A stretch of DNA of 64,000 nucleotides from Flammulina velutipes (GCA_011800155.1 CM022373.1:1426001-1490000); one strand, 5' to 3'. Numbered from the stretch's first letter, positions 34,380-46,371 are shown. The notes: generated by a model from the sequence alone, not told the origin. Program-made: numbers and translations.

Positions 34380-35618
34380 CTATGATTCAGAGGTTGCTAT
34401 CCTGTTGTCGTCTGCTGTCGAATCGGAGGGGTGCTCCTTCCCATAACGGTTGGCGATCTCTATGACGTTGTATTTCAGAAGGTTGTAGTATTCCTTCGTG
34501 ACTGAAACTCCGAATGTGCTCTGCACAACTCGTTAATCAACGTATAGAAAAGACGCATTACAAGCTGAGCAGACCTTGAAGACTTCTACTAGAATGAAAA
34601 CTTCGGGATTGGTTAGATTGACGATGTGTCCTTCCGGTACACATTCCGCAATACTCTTGATGAGGACGTCCCGCGAAAGTGTTGTGTGATTGCGCGTTCG
34701 AAGCTCGATTTTGTACTGTAAGAAACAAGTTAGCGAGTACAAACCTGCTCACGTCGACTGCATACCGAGTATTTGCGCTCTGGTTCACGGGCGAAGAATG
34801 GATCAAAGATAGTTTTGCAAAGACCTTTGATCTCGGGCAGATTGGTGACACAACTGTCAGATACGGGCACGAATCTGTGACAATGTCTGGATGGTAGAAT
34901 AAGAATGTAGGAGGTGGATGCTAGTTGGATAGGCCCTACCTGGTGCGTGTGACGCCTGTCTGTTGGACATTTGCAATATGAGTTTCGATGAGTTTGACGG
35001 GATCCACTGGCGGTTTACACGACATAAAGACGACTGCAGAAGTCATCAGAAAGGACCTTGTCTTCATGGCATGGATAGAAGTTTACCGCAAGTCGTATCC
35101 GTCTGACAGTTCACTGAGAGAGAAAGTCAGCAACTTTGAGTGTTGTCCTTGACTCTACTAGACGAACTGAATCTCTTTTTGGGTCCAGGTTTCTTGATAG
35201 TTTGAACCTCCTTCTTGATTTGTTCTTCCAAGCTGAGTTCGATATCCGCATCGTCGTCGCTAGCATCCTCTACGTCGTTCGTGGGCCATAGATCCGACGC
35301 TAACTGGAAAAGCTCAAGCTTCGTGAATGTCGATAAAATGAAGTCTGACTGATTCAAATAGATCGTAGAGTTCTCCGACGGCCTGTTTTTCTTTTCCTTT
35401 GACACCTAAGTGCATTAGAATTCTTCAAGTCATTTCTGTGCACCACTTACAGCTTACCCATACGCCTGGTCCGTCGATGAATCGGTTGCCCCAGATTGGC
35501 TTGCCGTCCTACACTTCATCAGTCATTTTCATAGTAAATTTGTGACAGACCATACAGAGCGGAACCGCCTTTTTGTAGATTTCCTCTCTCCCCCGTCAGG
35601 TTTTCGTTTTCCAGTCAT
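34380..35618 (-). CDS. TAN1: THUMP-domain protein TAN1 (tRNA ac4C12 cofactor)
   Basis: Partner of Kre33/NAT10 in acetylating cytidine 12 of Leu and Ser tRNAs; binds tRNA through THUMP. Spliced protein starts MTGKRKPDGGERKSTKRRFR (basic), then GVWVSCVKGKEKQAVGELYDLFES, an acidic linker, KKRFMNCQTDTTCVVFMSCKPPVDPVKL, VSDSCVTNLPEIKGLCKTIFDPFF, and the THUMP core ELRTRNHTTLSRDVLIKSI, EGHIVNLTNPEVFILVEVFK, FGVSVTKEYYNLLKYN. About eight exons. Two splice choices were set by the family sequence: the donor GTAAGTGG after WVSC and the 51-nt intron after KKRF. Start Met at 35618 precedes all conserved sequence. Confidence 0.88.
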
Positions 35619-35761
35619 GATGGGAGGATCTGAAGGGTGAGTGCAATCTAATCTTTCGGAGATTGCCTGCGAGTCACGGGACTTGTGGGCCAAGAACGCG
35701 CGTAATTTGGTGATTACTACGCCATCCGTCTAGGCTCGATCATCCATCCGGCTTTGTCATC

Positions 35762-36202
35762 CTTCCAAAGCCGGCTGGTTCAGCATGGCCTCGTTTTGGG
35801 TGAGCCCGCCAATTAAGACCTCGGGACTTCAAAAAAAACATCGTTCTAGAAGCTGAAAAAGTGCTAAAATTGATATAATGAAAATGAATGTACTGCTCTC
35901 AAAATGTCGATATATGCAATCAGCTCAGTAGCAAAATTTGAGTTTGACTTCGTTGTGGTTGTTATCGTCTTTGGTGGATCAGCCGCACGATCAACGACAA
36001 CGACGATGGCCAAGTTCCACAAAAAAAATTACTGTTGAGCTGACTTCAGATTTCGAGGTCTTGACAGGAGTAGATTCATTTTCATTATATCAATTTTAGC
36101 ACTTTTTACACTTCTAAACGCATGTTTTTTTTTGAAGTCCAAAGGTCTCATTTGGCGGGCTCACCCAAAACGAGGCCATGCTGTCCCAGTCGGCTCAGGA
36201 AG
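35762..36202. mobile_element. Foldback / MITE-like element with ~140-bp terminal inverted repeats
   Basis: The left arm (35762-35903) and the reverse complement of the right arm (36062-36202) match at roughly 85-90%, including CAGCATGGCCTCGTTTTGGG, TGAGCCCGCCA and TGATATAATGAAAATGAAT. The loop of about 155 bp shows weaker self-complementarity (CAGCTCA on both sides) and codes for nothing. No clear target-site duplication was found at the outer ends, so the exact ends are uncertain. It lies in the intergenic space upstream of TAN1. Confidence 0.8.
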
Positions 36203-36342
36203 AAACAACCGCCCCCCTTTGCCTATTACAACCAAACAAATATCGTCATCAAGGTCGTGGCGGTTGTTGATGTCTTCCTGAGCCTGACTGGTTTCACGAG
36301 TCTACCATCCGTCGTTCTACTTCCTACTACCAGGATTGCCAA

Positions 36343-37350
36343 TATGGGGCGAAAATCTAACGTGCAAAAAATAAGGGCAGCTAACCTTCGCAGTAAGAAA
36401 CGCAAGGACGCCACACCAAACCTCCAGTCTGTGTTCTATGGTCTTCGTGTAGGTCGATAGGCTTTGACGGCTGTTCTGCGCGCGGGTGGCTCCTGACCTG
36501 AAGATTCTCTTCAATCTAAGCCATCCTATGAAGGATGTAAGTATGACAAATGGCATAACGAAGAACTGATTCACATGTGCTTGTCGACCTGCTGCGTAAA
36601 GTTGCTGGACCGTACGGCGCGTCGTGCTCGTGCTTCCCGTTCTTCATTGTCGCTGCAACTGTTCAACGATATGGCGACCTAGCAAAGAGAACAACTTACT
36701 CGTTCTATGGTCTTGGCTGCAATTCATCCTGATTTTAGCGTACTGTCTTCGCCGATCTCGACATTGGATGTCCCCACCGTTATTCCTTCTATTGACGCGT
36801 ACTGTAAACCATCTGCCATCAGAGGTGACGATGTTGCGCACGATACACTTGGTCAACCAGGCAATTCTCCTCACGAAATCCAAGCGCTTGTCGAGGTACG
36901 AATCAGTAACTGTCGAGGTCATCACGGACTAACACATACTAGCCCAAGTTCATGATTGTTGAGAGTTTATCTATGCCCCGCATTCCTATACCACGTCTGG
37001 GATTTTCGAGGGTGGAGTCTCCCTAACATATAACGTGTCCGATGCCCCCAATATCAGAGACGTATGTACGGTCTTGGCTGCTTTAGCTCATTCGTTGAAG
37101 GTTCTGCGTCTCGATGGTGAATTGTTTGTCCCGAGCTTATAAAAATGATAGTATTGACGCCATTTCAGTAACGCTAGAGGGTTCTACAAAACCTCCCTTC
37201 AGTGTGGGACACATACCACATCTTCCGCAACTTCGAAATCTGTATATGACAGGATCAAGCCCTTTGGACCATTATCCCCATCCCACAAGACAAACCCCTG
37301 CCCAGGTTCTAGTCAACTCTCGCTTTGTTGCCTCCACCGGCATCGCATGA
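36343..37350 (+). pseudogene. Possible degraded gene, family unclear
   Basis: A start-like MGRKSNVQKIRAANLRSKKRKD is followed by fragments in shifting frames: PKFMIVESLSMPRIPIPRL, APNIRDVCTVLAALAHSLKVLRL and HIPHLPQLRNLYMTGSSPLDHY. The last two resemble leucine-rich repeats of fungal F-box proteins. I could not join them with plausible introns, so a decayed F-box/LRR gene is possible; a chance assembly is equally possible. Confidence 0.25.
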
Positions 37351-37733
37351 CATACGGACAATTAACGTCCCATAGAAATTCCACACAGAACAATTTACAC
37401 GAGGATACCTCATAGTACACATTCTATACAAGTATTAATAGTACTAGTAGCTCAAGACACAACACATACAACATGGCGTAGGAGCGGCTCGAGTCCACAA
37501 GCGCGGGCCTTTCCCTCCTTCCCCTGGGCCTCTCTCCAGAACTCCTGTATGCACTATGTATATACCTAAATATACACCGTCGCCTCACGATCGACGACTC
37601 TTCACATTTGACGGCTACTCCAAAAAACGTGCGGATACTCCAGGTTGCTCATGACAACGTCCCCGTAACCACAAATTTTCTGACCCTAAATCACTCCACA
37701 TTTCCGTGGGACGGAGTGCCTCGTGAGGTCGAG

Positions 37734-37740
37734 TATAAAG
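37734..37740 (+). promoter_or_regulatory. TATA box (TATAAAG) of the secreted repeat protein gene
   Basis: Lies 169 bp before the ATG at 37909, followed by a CT-rich leader. The rest of 37351-37908 shows no gene. Confidence 0.45.
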
Positions 37741-37908
37741 ACCCTCCAGGTCACCGTAATCTCTATTCTCACTTCCTTTGTGATACTCATTCCTGTCTTT
37801 CCTTCCGATCTGTGATCGTTCTTCCCGTTCTCTTCCCCCACCTCCCCGACTTCTCTACTCTAGTGCAGCGCACAGGAACTGCTAGCAGTTTTCTTACTTT
37901 CATTCACG

Positions 37909-39186
37909 ATGCTCTTTAAGTACACTCTCCTCTCCCTCGTAGCATTGACCTCTACCGGTGCATTCGCTGCACCAATACTGGACTCTCGCGACCTTGTTGT
38001 AAGTCCCAATGGATTCGCAAGCGATCTTGAATACGAATCTGATTATGATCTATGTTGTAGATGCGCGGCGGTCGTGGGAAGAGCGACAATGTCTACGGAG
38101 GATCTGATGCTGATCAAGGCGCTGACAATGGCGCTGCTGATGACAGTGCCGAAGCATCTGGTGCCGTTGATACTGCGGTCGCGACCGCTACTGCTGCTGG
38201 CGCTGAAGTAACTGTAAGTTCATCTACTGGTGATAATGCCTACGACATATTTATGTCTTGGGCTTAGGACGTCGCTGGTGCTGAGGGTGCTGCTGATGCA
38301 TCAGGCGCCGTTGCTACTGCCACAGCTGCTGACGCTGAGATTACTGTACGTTTGTTTCCCAGCGACATCATCTTCAAGTGCTGTAACTTCTGGTCGTTAG
38401 GATGCTGCCGATGCTTCCGGCGCTGTTGAGTCTGCTGTTTCCGCTACCGCCACTGACGCTGCAGGAGCTGAAGTAACTGTAAGCTCGTTAGCTACGGACA
38501 GGTGCTTCAGGAATCTAACCGTTCGTTCAGGACGCTGCAGGCGCTTCTGGTACCGCTGAGGCAACTGCGACTGCAACTGCTGTTGAGTGTGCTGATGGCG
38601 CTGCTACCACCGCCACCGAGACTGTCACTGTTGTAAGCATCTATATTCTCTGAGATGATTGGATCTGGCTGATTCTTTTTTGTAGACTGTCACTCTTGGA
38701 GCCGATGGCGCGATTCAGACTGCTGTTAACGCCACTGAGACTGCTGCTGGCGCTGAAGCCACTGCTACCGACGCTGCTATTACCGATTCTGCCGGTGCAG
38801 CTGCAACCGCGACTGCATCCGGGGCAGCTGCTGAAGCGTCAGGTGCTGTTAACGATGCTAGTGACGCCGCTGCTACCGCGACCGCAGTAGGAGATGCCGC
38901 CGAAGCCACTGTCGCTGCTGATGGTGATAACACTGGAGCTGGTACAGGACACGGACACAGACAGAGCGGTTCTGTAAGTTCATTTTCTCTTCCCGATGAA
39001 CCTTCTCACTCAATGTTCTGTCATTTAAGAGCAGCTCTAGTGAGGTGTTCAAAGGTTTAAAAGGTCTGTTCGGCTTCGGCAAGCGGTACGTGATTATTCT
39101 CTATGGTTTGTCAGTTTTACTAAATCCTTTGCAGCGAAAGACGCACTCTTACCTCCAGAATCGATGATGCTGAACTTGGTATCTAA
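37909..39186 (+). CDS. Secreted Ala/Thr/Asp repeat protein built from phase-0 exons
   Basis: Not a known family to me. Signal peptide MLFKYTLLSLVALTSTGAFA is followed by a short RGGRGK segment and then repeats rich in Ala, Thr, Asp and Gly. Nine exons: the repeat exons start with DxAGA/DAAxASGAV and end with AGAEVT or ADAEIT, and all their introns fall between codons (phase 0; e.g. exon 1 is exactly 90 nt). The C-terminal exons leave the repeat: SGSSSSSEVFKGLKGLFGFGKR, then ERRTLTSRIDDAELGI, with a dibasic KR that a Kex2 protease could cut. No transmembrane segment after the signal peptide and no clear GPI site. Extracellular or wall location is inferred. Confidence 0.78.
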
Positions 39187-39827
39187 GTAGGTCGGTGTAT
39201 CATGTACGGCTGCTACGGCACGAAAACATTGTAGTGTTACTGTACACTTTTGTCTAGGGTGATAATGATTATCACTTTCCCCTTTGTCCACTGAGCCATT
39301 GCTCAGTGACTCACCCCCTGCCGCGTCCTTTTCATTTCTTCGCCGAACATGACGCACACGTACTGGTTAGAAGCGACCTCGAGGCGAATTGGCAGTACTG
39401 CGACGCGCGCAGCACAGCCGATGAAAGACGCGGGGCTGTGAATACTCCTTTTTCTATAACTTGATTCCATCCGGGTTCTTTATGATCATAAGGACATTTC
39501 CTCTACCGTGCACGCTCTATTACTATCGACGAGGCAGCTACAGGACACCCTGACCCGATGGAGTACAGGGCTTGCCAGCGAAGCAGAGGTCAGCGACATC
39601 TGTATACTTTAGATACCTTGAATCCATGCACCCTGGATGGCGTATCTTAATCCAATTGGACTGCAGCGATGTGGAAACATACAGTGATAAATGAGTCCGA
39701 CACCTCCGCTTATTCTTGATAGTACATTTCCTTCACCTCCTGGACCTCTCGACGATGCAAATCCTTCCGCTCAAATGATCAAACTAGTAAGAAATTCTGT
39801 GCAGCTTAGCCATTCAAACTAAAGAGC
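39187..39827. other. Convergent intergenic region, no gene seen
   Basis: About 640 bp between the repeat protein and the chromodomain gene 3' ends; no repeat, RNA gene or credible ORF. Confidence 0.55.
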
Positions 39828-41971
39828 TTATTTCAGTATCATACATGGCTTGCAGCGCCAGCTTTTTCTTACCTCATCTGTAAGGCCGGGCATACTGTCT
39901 AGCTTCAGTACAATGAATCGCCTGTACACCGAACTTGTGGCGATCTCTCTCTGTCGAATTCGCAGGTCGTCCTCTAGTACCCTATTTCCGACCGTGCCCG
40001 ACCTAAGATGAACGAAAAGGTCGTAGTCCGTGATGCAGGCTGTCAAAATAGAATTGCTGTCATAGCAATGAGTTGGAGGGTCTCTTCTGAGGATACCAGA
40101 TGTAAGCTCCAGCTTGAGGTCGATAATGGCATCCAAGATGAACTTGAACACAAATATTTGGCTTATGTCGACTTGAGTTACGTGATGCGCACATTGTAAA
40201 ATTTGTCTGTACCTTTGTAAAGCCAGTTGCGCCTGTTCCAGTGATCTGTAGTATTGACAAAAGGCACTACCGAGCACATAGGCTGGTGCATATATTTTCC
40301 ATGAAACGGCCTGCTGGTGAATCGTGTCCAGTACGTCGTAGAGCCTAAACGGATCTTTCAGAATAATTTGAGGAGTTAATGTCACCAAACCCCCTACGAG
40401 GACCATTTGAGCTAGATCCATAAATAGGAATAAGAAAGTTACTCACCAGCGGTGAATAGAGAACACATATTAGCGAGCATGACCTTACTCGAGCCATCGG
40501 TCTTCACCGGGGCTTTGCCGTAGCCAATGAACATATGTGCTCTGGACAGACGGATGTCTCGAAGAGGTAGCTCGGCCAGATTGAAAGTCACCAAGTTGCT
40601 AAAATGGACAAATATGATAGAAGCGTGCTTCCATGGCATAGGACCCGTCGCCATCTCCACAGTGGGCGAATATGTGGTGAGGACACTGGATAGAAGTAAG
40701 GATTCGTAGTGGGCTTGGTGCCGTTGTAGGGAGCTTGCGTGTACGATGTATTGGATTGTGATGTGGCGAGAAGAGCATATGCGTACTGCGTCATGTAGCC
40801 AAAGTGGCCAGCCTAGTAGCCGTATATTCCGGAAAAACTTGTGGCCAGGAGGGAGTAGGACCTTGCCCGGAAGAGGATTCTTGATTATGTCCTTCTCTAT
40901 GGCAAGTACTGATTTCATCCAGGCTGGGTTTGATGTCTCGGGTGATAGCCAGCTCACGTCCGAGTCCGTGGTCTCGAGATCTGCTGCTGGTTCTGGCGAC
41001 ATTGTTGCTCTATCCTGACGTAGTGGTAGGTCATGGTCCTCAGAAAAGGACGGTTCCTCAGAGACCTGGGACACGGGACTTTGCACGCATGCTTCGTGAG
41101 TATAAGCCCAAGACAGGTTTTCCATGCCTGAGTTGGCTTCAATCATCGGGCACGGAGGAGGGGAAGGTGTGCGGGAAGAGTCGGAATCCGTGTCATACTC
41201 CGTGGGCGCGTAAGGTGACGGTTCTCTCCATGTGTTCGCGTGTATTAGTTCTTGCTCATCCTTACGCTGTTGCTCTTCAAGACGCTTCATGACCATCAGC
41301 ACAATACTAACTAAACATGCATTTACACTTACCGCACACAGTAGCTCCTTAGGCGTATACAGAATTGTTAACCGCCTTCGATTTTTGTGCTAGACATCCA
41401 CTTTGAATATGCAATATGGTTTAACTTGATAATGGTTCACCTTTTCCTCGTCCTTGCCGAACATGGTACAGAATAATGCTTGTTCCTTCTCTTTAGGCTA
41501 ATGAGTTATCTTCGAGACTGAAAAGCTATGGCGTACCTATCCATGATTTGGCCAATATTACGCTTCGATTCTCATAAACAAAATCTCCGCGAGTGAGATT
41601 GTATTGTTTTTGTATCTGCCGCCAGACGGAATCAAGGAGTCTTTCCGTGCCATCCTTGAAGAGAGATTCGGGCTCCCATCTACAAAGTTGAGGAATATAG
41701 CAATGAGATGAATGGGAAGTGGTAGACTTGCGAATTGGATTTGTCGGAATAACCCCACCACTGTACCAAGTATTCCTGGATCGGAGCCTCCGTCTGCGGG
41801 TTTGAGAGAGAAAGACAGAGAAGTCGTACCGGTATTGCCTTTTTTTCACTCCCTCTCACCTCCAATATTACCTCTGGTTCCGATGAAGGCTACGGTTGGA
41901 GTTGACATTTGCACTCTAGACTCACCAACTTCGTAAGTGCGTTCTTTCCTCTTTCGAGGAGACATATTCAT
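39828..41971 (-). CDS. Chromodomain protein with unassigned C-terminal half
   Basis: Nuclear histone-mark reader by inference. After splicing, the N-terminus reads MSPRKRKERTYEVEVILEVRG, then TEAPIQEYLVQWWGYSDKSN, SWEPESLFKDGTERLLDSVW: a complete chromodomain with the aromatic-cage positions Y, W and W present. Next come a Lys/Arg-rich stretch, a Ser/Pro acidic linker (EYDTDSDSSRTPSPPP) and about 350 residues with a conserved look (GHKFFRNIRLLGWPLWLHDAV, HASIIFVHFSNLVTFNLAEL, AQMVLVGGLVTLTPQIILKDPF) that I cannot assign. About eight exons; intron 41680-41731 has GC-AG ends. Start is 41971 (MNMSPRKRK) or 41965 (MSPRKRK). Could be related to Chp1-like or CDP-type heterochromatin proteins, unproven. 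Confidence 0.75.
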
Positions 41972-42284
41972 CGAGCAGCAAAGGGAATATCTGGGGATTT
42001 ATTGGAACTGTACGTTTACGCCACAGGTTGTGTTTTACGCGGTGGTGGGAAAGAGAAAAGCAACACGTTACGTAAACGTTGGGCCGCGCCACAACTTGTT
42101 GTGAGTGCGATTACCACTATATACAGGCATGGTTCAATTGCAATCTTCAAGTGATAGTACTATGAGAAACTCCAGTAAACATGTAATGACTACTACATAT
42201 CAGCTCCATTGTAATTGTGTCGGTAGAAATGGAGGGTTGCTTCGGCATGTTCGGTCCGGTGCAGCTCTAACAATAACTCTCACC
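41972..42284. promoter_or_regulatory. Divergent promoter region, chromodomain gene / RAD51-like gene
   Basis: 313 bp between the two start codons; contains ACGTTACGTAAACGT-like symmetry near 42066. No gene seen. Confidence 0.45.
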
Positions 42285-43604
42285 ATGGAATCTCAAGCTC
42301 TCAACACCCTGCCCCTTCCTCCTTCAACTTTGACATCTCTATCTTCTGCAGGTTACGAATATGTCTCCGATCTGCGCAATGTACCTCTAAAAGAGCTATC
42401 TAAAGGTTGAGGACTCCGCCACTGGCACTTGAATACGATGTCTAATGGAGAATACAGATTTCGGGATTCCAAATTCGATGTTGAATGCTCTAGGTCTTTC
42501 TCAAGCTCCTACTACTTCCGTTCCTGCTGGATCTCAGTCGGTTCTTACCATGACTCAAAGACGAAATACGAGCAACATAGTTTCAACGCTATCTGCGCCT
42601 CTGGACCGCCTTCTGTCTGGCGGCCTGCCTTTTGGGACTGCTTTGGAGCTGTCTGGTCCTCCTGGGACGCCCAAAGAGGCACTTGCTTTGAACATCTGTC
42701 GGTCTTTTGTTCGTTCTGGGAAGAATGTACTTTTCGTTGGTTCGTTGAGAAACGCGGTCTCCTCGAATTTTATTGACGATATCAGATCTTCAGAACATGC
42801 ATAATCCGAAACATATTGCTGAGGCTTTGAAAAGTGGGCATCTTTTGTTTTTTTGGGTCTAAAATTGACGCCTGGTAGCGTCGGGTGACGATCGTTTGGA
42901 CTCCGTATCATATTTCAAAACTCACACGTTAGCGGAACTCATGCTGTTTATGCATAACCTTTCGTCGTTCTTGTCTCAAAAACCTCAGGTTGGACTACAG
43001 ATCATCCATTTATAACCGACTCACAATATGTTGTAGATAGGTCTACTTGTAATCAGCTCCATCTCCTTTCCTTTCCAAAATTCTTCGACAAGCATCAAGA
43101 CCAAGAGTTCACTACAGGATACCCTCAGAAATCTCTTGACCAAGGCGTGTGTTACACATAATATATCAGTAAGTCCGTCTGATATTCTTACCATACGGAT
43201 TCACAAGCGCGCGCTTACAGGTCGTCACCACCTCTCAGCTAAGCACGAGTATGCTCAATGCGGATGGTTCGAAGGGGACTTTCAACACCGCAGCGAAAGG
43301 TGTTATGCTTCCGCCTCTGAGTACGTGCTAATCATCACCGGTCATGTCTTCAACATATAAACAAGCCACAGCCACGTATTTGCCCGCCAAGAAGTCCTAT
43401 CGCGTCGTGATTTCTCGAGAGACTGCGAGTTCTGGGTGAGCAATATGTGACCTTTTGTCCGCGAGTTGATACTGAGGTCTTTAACAGGCGCCTTCGTCTG
43501 ATATCCTCTCCTGATAACGTATCGCGTACTACGTCCGAGTCCTACACCTTTGTGAGTCTATCCGGTCATCAGCAGTTGAACTTTGCATACTGAATAAGGT
43601 CTAG
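42285..43604 (+). CDS. RAD51-family (RecA-like) DNA repair paralog lacking Walker motifs
   Basis: Homologous-recombination mediator by family resemblance (RAD51C/RAD57/RAD55 group), nuclear. An N-terminal helix-hairpin-like part (SSAGYEYVSDLRNVPLKELSK) precedes the core: LDRLLSGGLPFGTALELSGPPGTPKEALALN, NVLFVDLQNMHNPKHIAEAL, IGLLVISSISFPFQ, THNISVVTTSQLSTSML and GVMLPPLTTYLPAKKSYRVVISR. The fold order is right, but Walker A reads GPPGTPKE rather than GxxxxGKT/S, and Walker B reads LLVISSIS rather than LLVIDSIA. About eight exons join without stops. The very 3' end is uncertain (stop at 43593 or, after one more intron, 43604). Confidence 0.78.
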
Positions 43605-43821
43605 GAGAATTTATTTGTGCATTGACACCAGTCGTAGGGATGTTCGGGATTGGAACATACTGTGTATATAACATTTAGCGAAACTATTAGGTTGTACGTA
43701 GCTCAGTCCGATGTATCATAGAACCAATTGCATAAATGGCGTGGCAGCAAAAGTTCCCACGGGGGTATACGGCGCGCCAACCCTGTCAGCCTTTCTACGG
43801 TGCTCATCATTTCCTACCACA

Positions 43822-46261
43822 ATGTCCAGCGACCGACGCAAAGAAATCGAGGCAAAGCGTGCCAAGCTAGAGGAACTCAGAGAGGCTAGAAATCGTAGAA
43901 CAAAGTTGAAAAATGCCGATACGGTGAGGGTCTTTGAGGCATTTCAATATGTCTATCCTTATGAACTCTAGCCAACGCCAGGAGGAGCCTCTGGTGGCCC
44001 TTCCACACCCAAGAGAGGTGCTGCTGCAGGTGGTGATGTCGGTGAATTCATCAACGCCATCTTTCGCGACAGCAAGCTATCCTCAGGGAACGGAAGTGGT
44101 CGCAACAGTGGCGACGTAACGCCCTCATCCTCCATGCCCAGTACACCATCCATGGGCAACATTGCGCTCTCCCCAGGGAGAATGAGCAGACAGAGCGATT
44201 TCTCCGCGACGACGCTGATGAATTCTGGAACAGACAATGTTGTAGACCGGTGCGTAATATGAGTTTGTATCATCGTACGGTCTGACGAGCTATGCAGAGA
44301 AATAACGCCCCGCTTCATCCCAGATCTCGTCGAAGTTGAACAGGAGTTATTCGAGCTGCCCAGAAAGGTGCGTAGAAGCATCTAAGCGCGCTATGAGTCT
44401 CATTTTCTGTACAGGAACGCGTGATCTACAGCAAATCCGTCCAAACGATAGAGGTGGATGCTGAACCGACTCCTTTCATGGAAGATGATTTACGGCAACG
44501 CGTTATGAGGGACCGAGACAGGGAACCCGACGCGGACGCCTTGGAACGCGAGCTGGAAGCGGAAAGTATCAAATTGGACGAGGAGATAGAGCAGGAGATC
44601 CGAGGTGCGTTGTCTGACAGGATACTCCTACGTCTTCGCTAACGTTGCATCACAGATATTCCCCCCGAAGAACTTGCTGGTATCCTCGCAGCGCCAGAAT
44701 TGCTGGAATTCGTTGACAGAACCACGAAGATCTTCCACAGAGCCCTCAACGACCAGTATGACTATATTCGCGACTATCGCGTAGGTACCGAATCCGGAAG
44801 GTGCTCCTTCTTTACTTTCCACTGGTTGTCGCGAAGACTTATTGTATTACCAGAGATGAATCAGAAGGTCGTGTCAAACGCGTCTGTGAGTTTTGGGACG
44901 AGCGATACGGCAAGAATAGATCTATTACCGACGTGGATTGGTCAAGACAGGTATGTTCTACGTACCAGAGTTAAGAGATTTATGGGGCTCATCGTACACA
45001 AGTATCCAGAACTGAGTGTCGCCTCCTACAACAAAAATCCTGCTGCCTTGAATGAACCAGATGGCATTGTAGCTGTCTGGAATCTACATCTCCTTGAACG
45101 TCCTGAATTCGTGTTCCACTCTCAAGTCCGTAAGCCTTCTAACACCATCCGTACTTTCAGCTATTAACCGCGTTGTATTCAGTCCGACGTTCTTTCTGTG
45201 ACCTTTTCGCCGTTTCACTCCAACCTTGTCTTCGGCGGCACATATTCTGGCCAAATCTTACTTTGGGATAACCGCTCAAAGCATCTCCCCGTTCTTAAGA
45301 CGCCATTATCAGCAGCTGGCCACACTCACCCGGTCTATTCAATGCAGATGGTCGGAACGCAGAATGCCCACAACTTGATCACATGCAGTACAGATGGGAC
45401 TGTCTGCAGTTGGCTCGTCGATATGCTTGCTCAGCCACAGGTGGGTAGTGCGGAAAAAGCAACTCCGACATCGCTGATTTATGTACCACCAACAGGAAAC
45501 TTTGGAGCTCATTCATGCAGGCCATAACAAGACTGGCGAAGTCGCCGTTACGACGCTGGATTTCCCGGATAATGAGACGGCTGCCTTTTGGGTTGGGACC
45601 GAAGAAGGAAATGTTTACCAGGCGAACCGTTACGACCGAGCGGGCGCAAAGGCTGGATTGAACCAGTACGACGTTTATAAAGGACACGCTGGGCCAGTTA
45701 TGGGGCTCCATTTCCATCCCCTTGTGGGTTCGGTGGATTTCTCGGACCTGTTCTTGACAAGCAGCGTGGACTGGACGGTGAAGCTCTGGAGATCGAAAAG
45801 CTTGGCCAAACCTTCCACTGGCCCAAATGTGGTGTCTCCGTTGTACTCATTTGACGAGGCAGATGACTACGTCTATGATGTGAAGTGGCACCCGCAACAC
45901 CCAGCAGTCTTCGGCACGGTGGATGGGGCAGGCAAGTTCGACTTGTGGAATCTGAATGTGAATACAGAGGTGAGCGTCTTGATTATTGCTTATTGGGCGA
46001 CTTTGCTGATATGTTGGCTAGGTTCCCGTGGATTCCACCATTCTGGGGTCCGGCCGTGCTATCAACAAGCTACAGTGGGATCACAAGGATGGGAGACGGG
46101 TGGCTCTTGGGGGGAGCGATGGGAAACTATATATTTATGACATTGGAGACATGGCTCTACCGAAGGAGAGTGAGTGGAATGAGCTCCAGAAGACTGTTGC
46201 TGGTCTTTCTGGAGGTGGCGCACAGAGTAACGGCCTAGCCGATAGTGTCTCTGGCCGTTGA
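43822..46261 (+). CDS. Cytoplasmic dynein intermediate chain, WD40 protein
   Basis: Dynein-1 subunit that binds light chains and dynactin. The N-terminus [26 protein letters not shown] is the dynactin-binding coiled helix; a Ser/Gly-rich linker with [12 protein letters not shown] follows; [15 protein letters not shown] is the light-chain-binding type segment; then [12 protein letters not shown] leads into WD repeats ([114 protein letters not shown]). Multi-exon, ending LADSVSGR. Length and order match the Aspergillus/Neurospora homologs. Its stop faces the Hsk3-like gene 110 bp away. Confidence 0.92.
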
Positions 46262-46371
46262 GTTTATGTCACGTTCGCTTTAATATATGCATGTTCTGAC
46301 ATACCGTATGTAAACATGTCTAGAATGAATTGAGTTTAGGCACTTTCGATTGAGTTGCAGGAAACGCGCCT

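Noticed and set aside
34558..34851. 97-codon minus-strand ORF
   Set aside because: Wrong-frame overlap of TAN1 exons; splicing gives the THUMP protein instead.
36122..36460. 112-codon ORF starting in the right arm of the foldback element
   Set aside because: Begins inside the inverted repeat and has no known family; only its last third might belong to a decayed gene.
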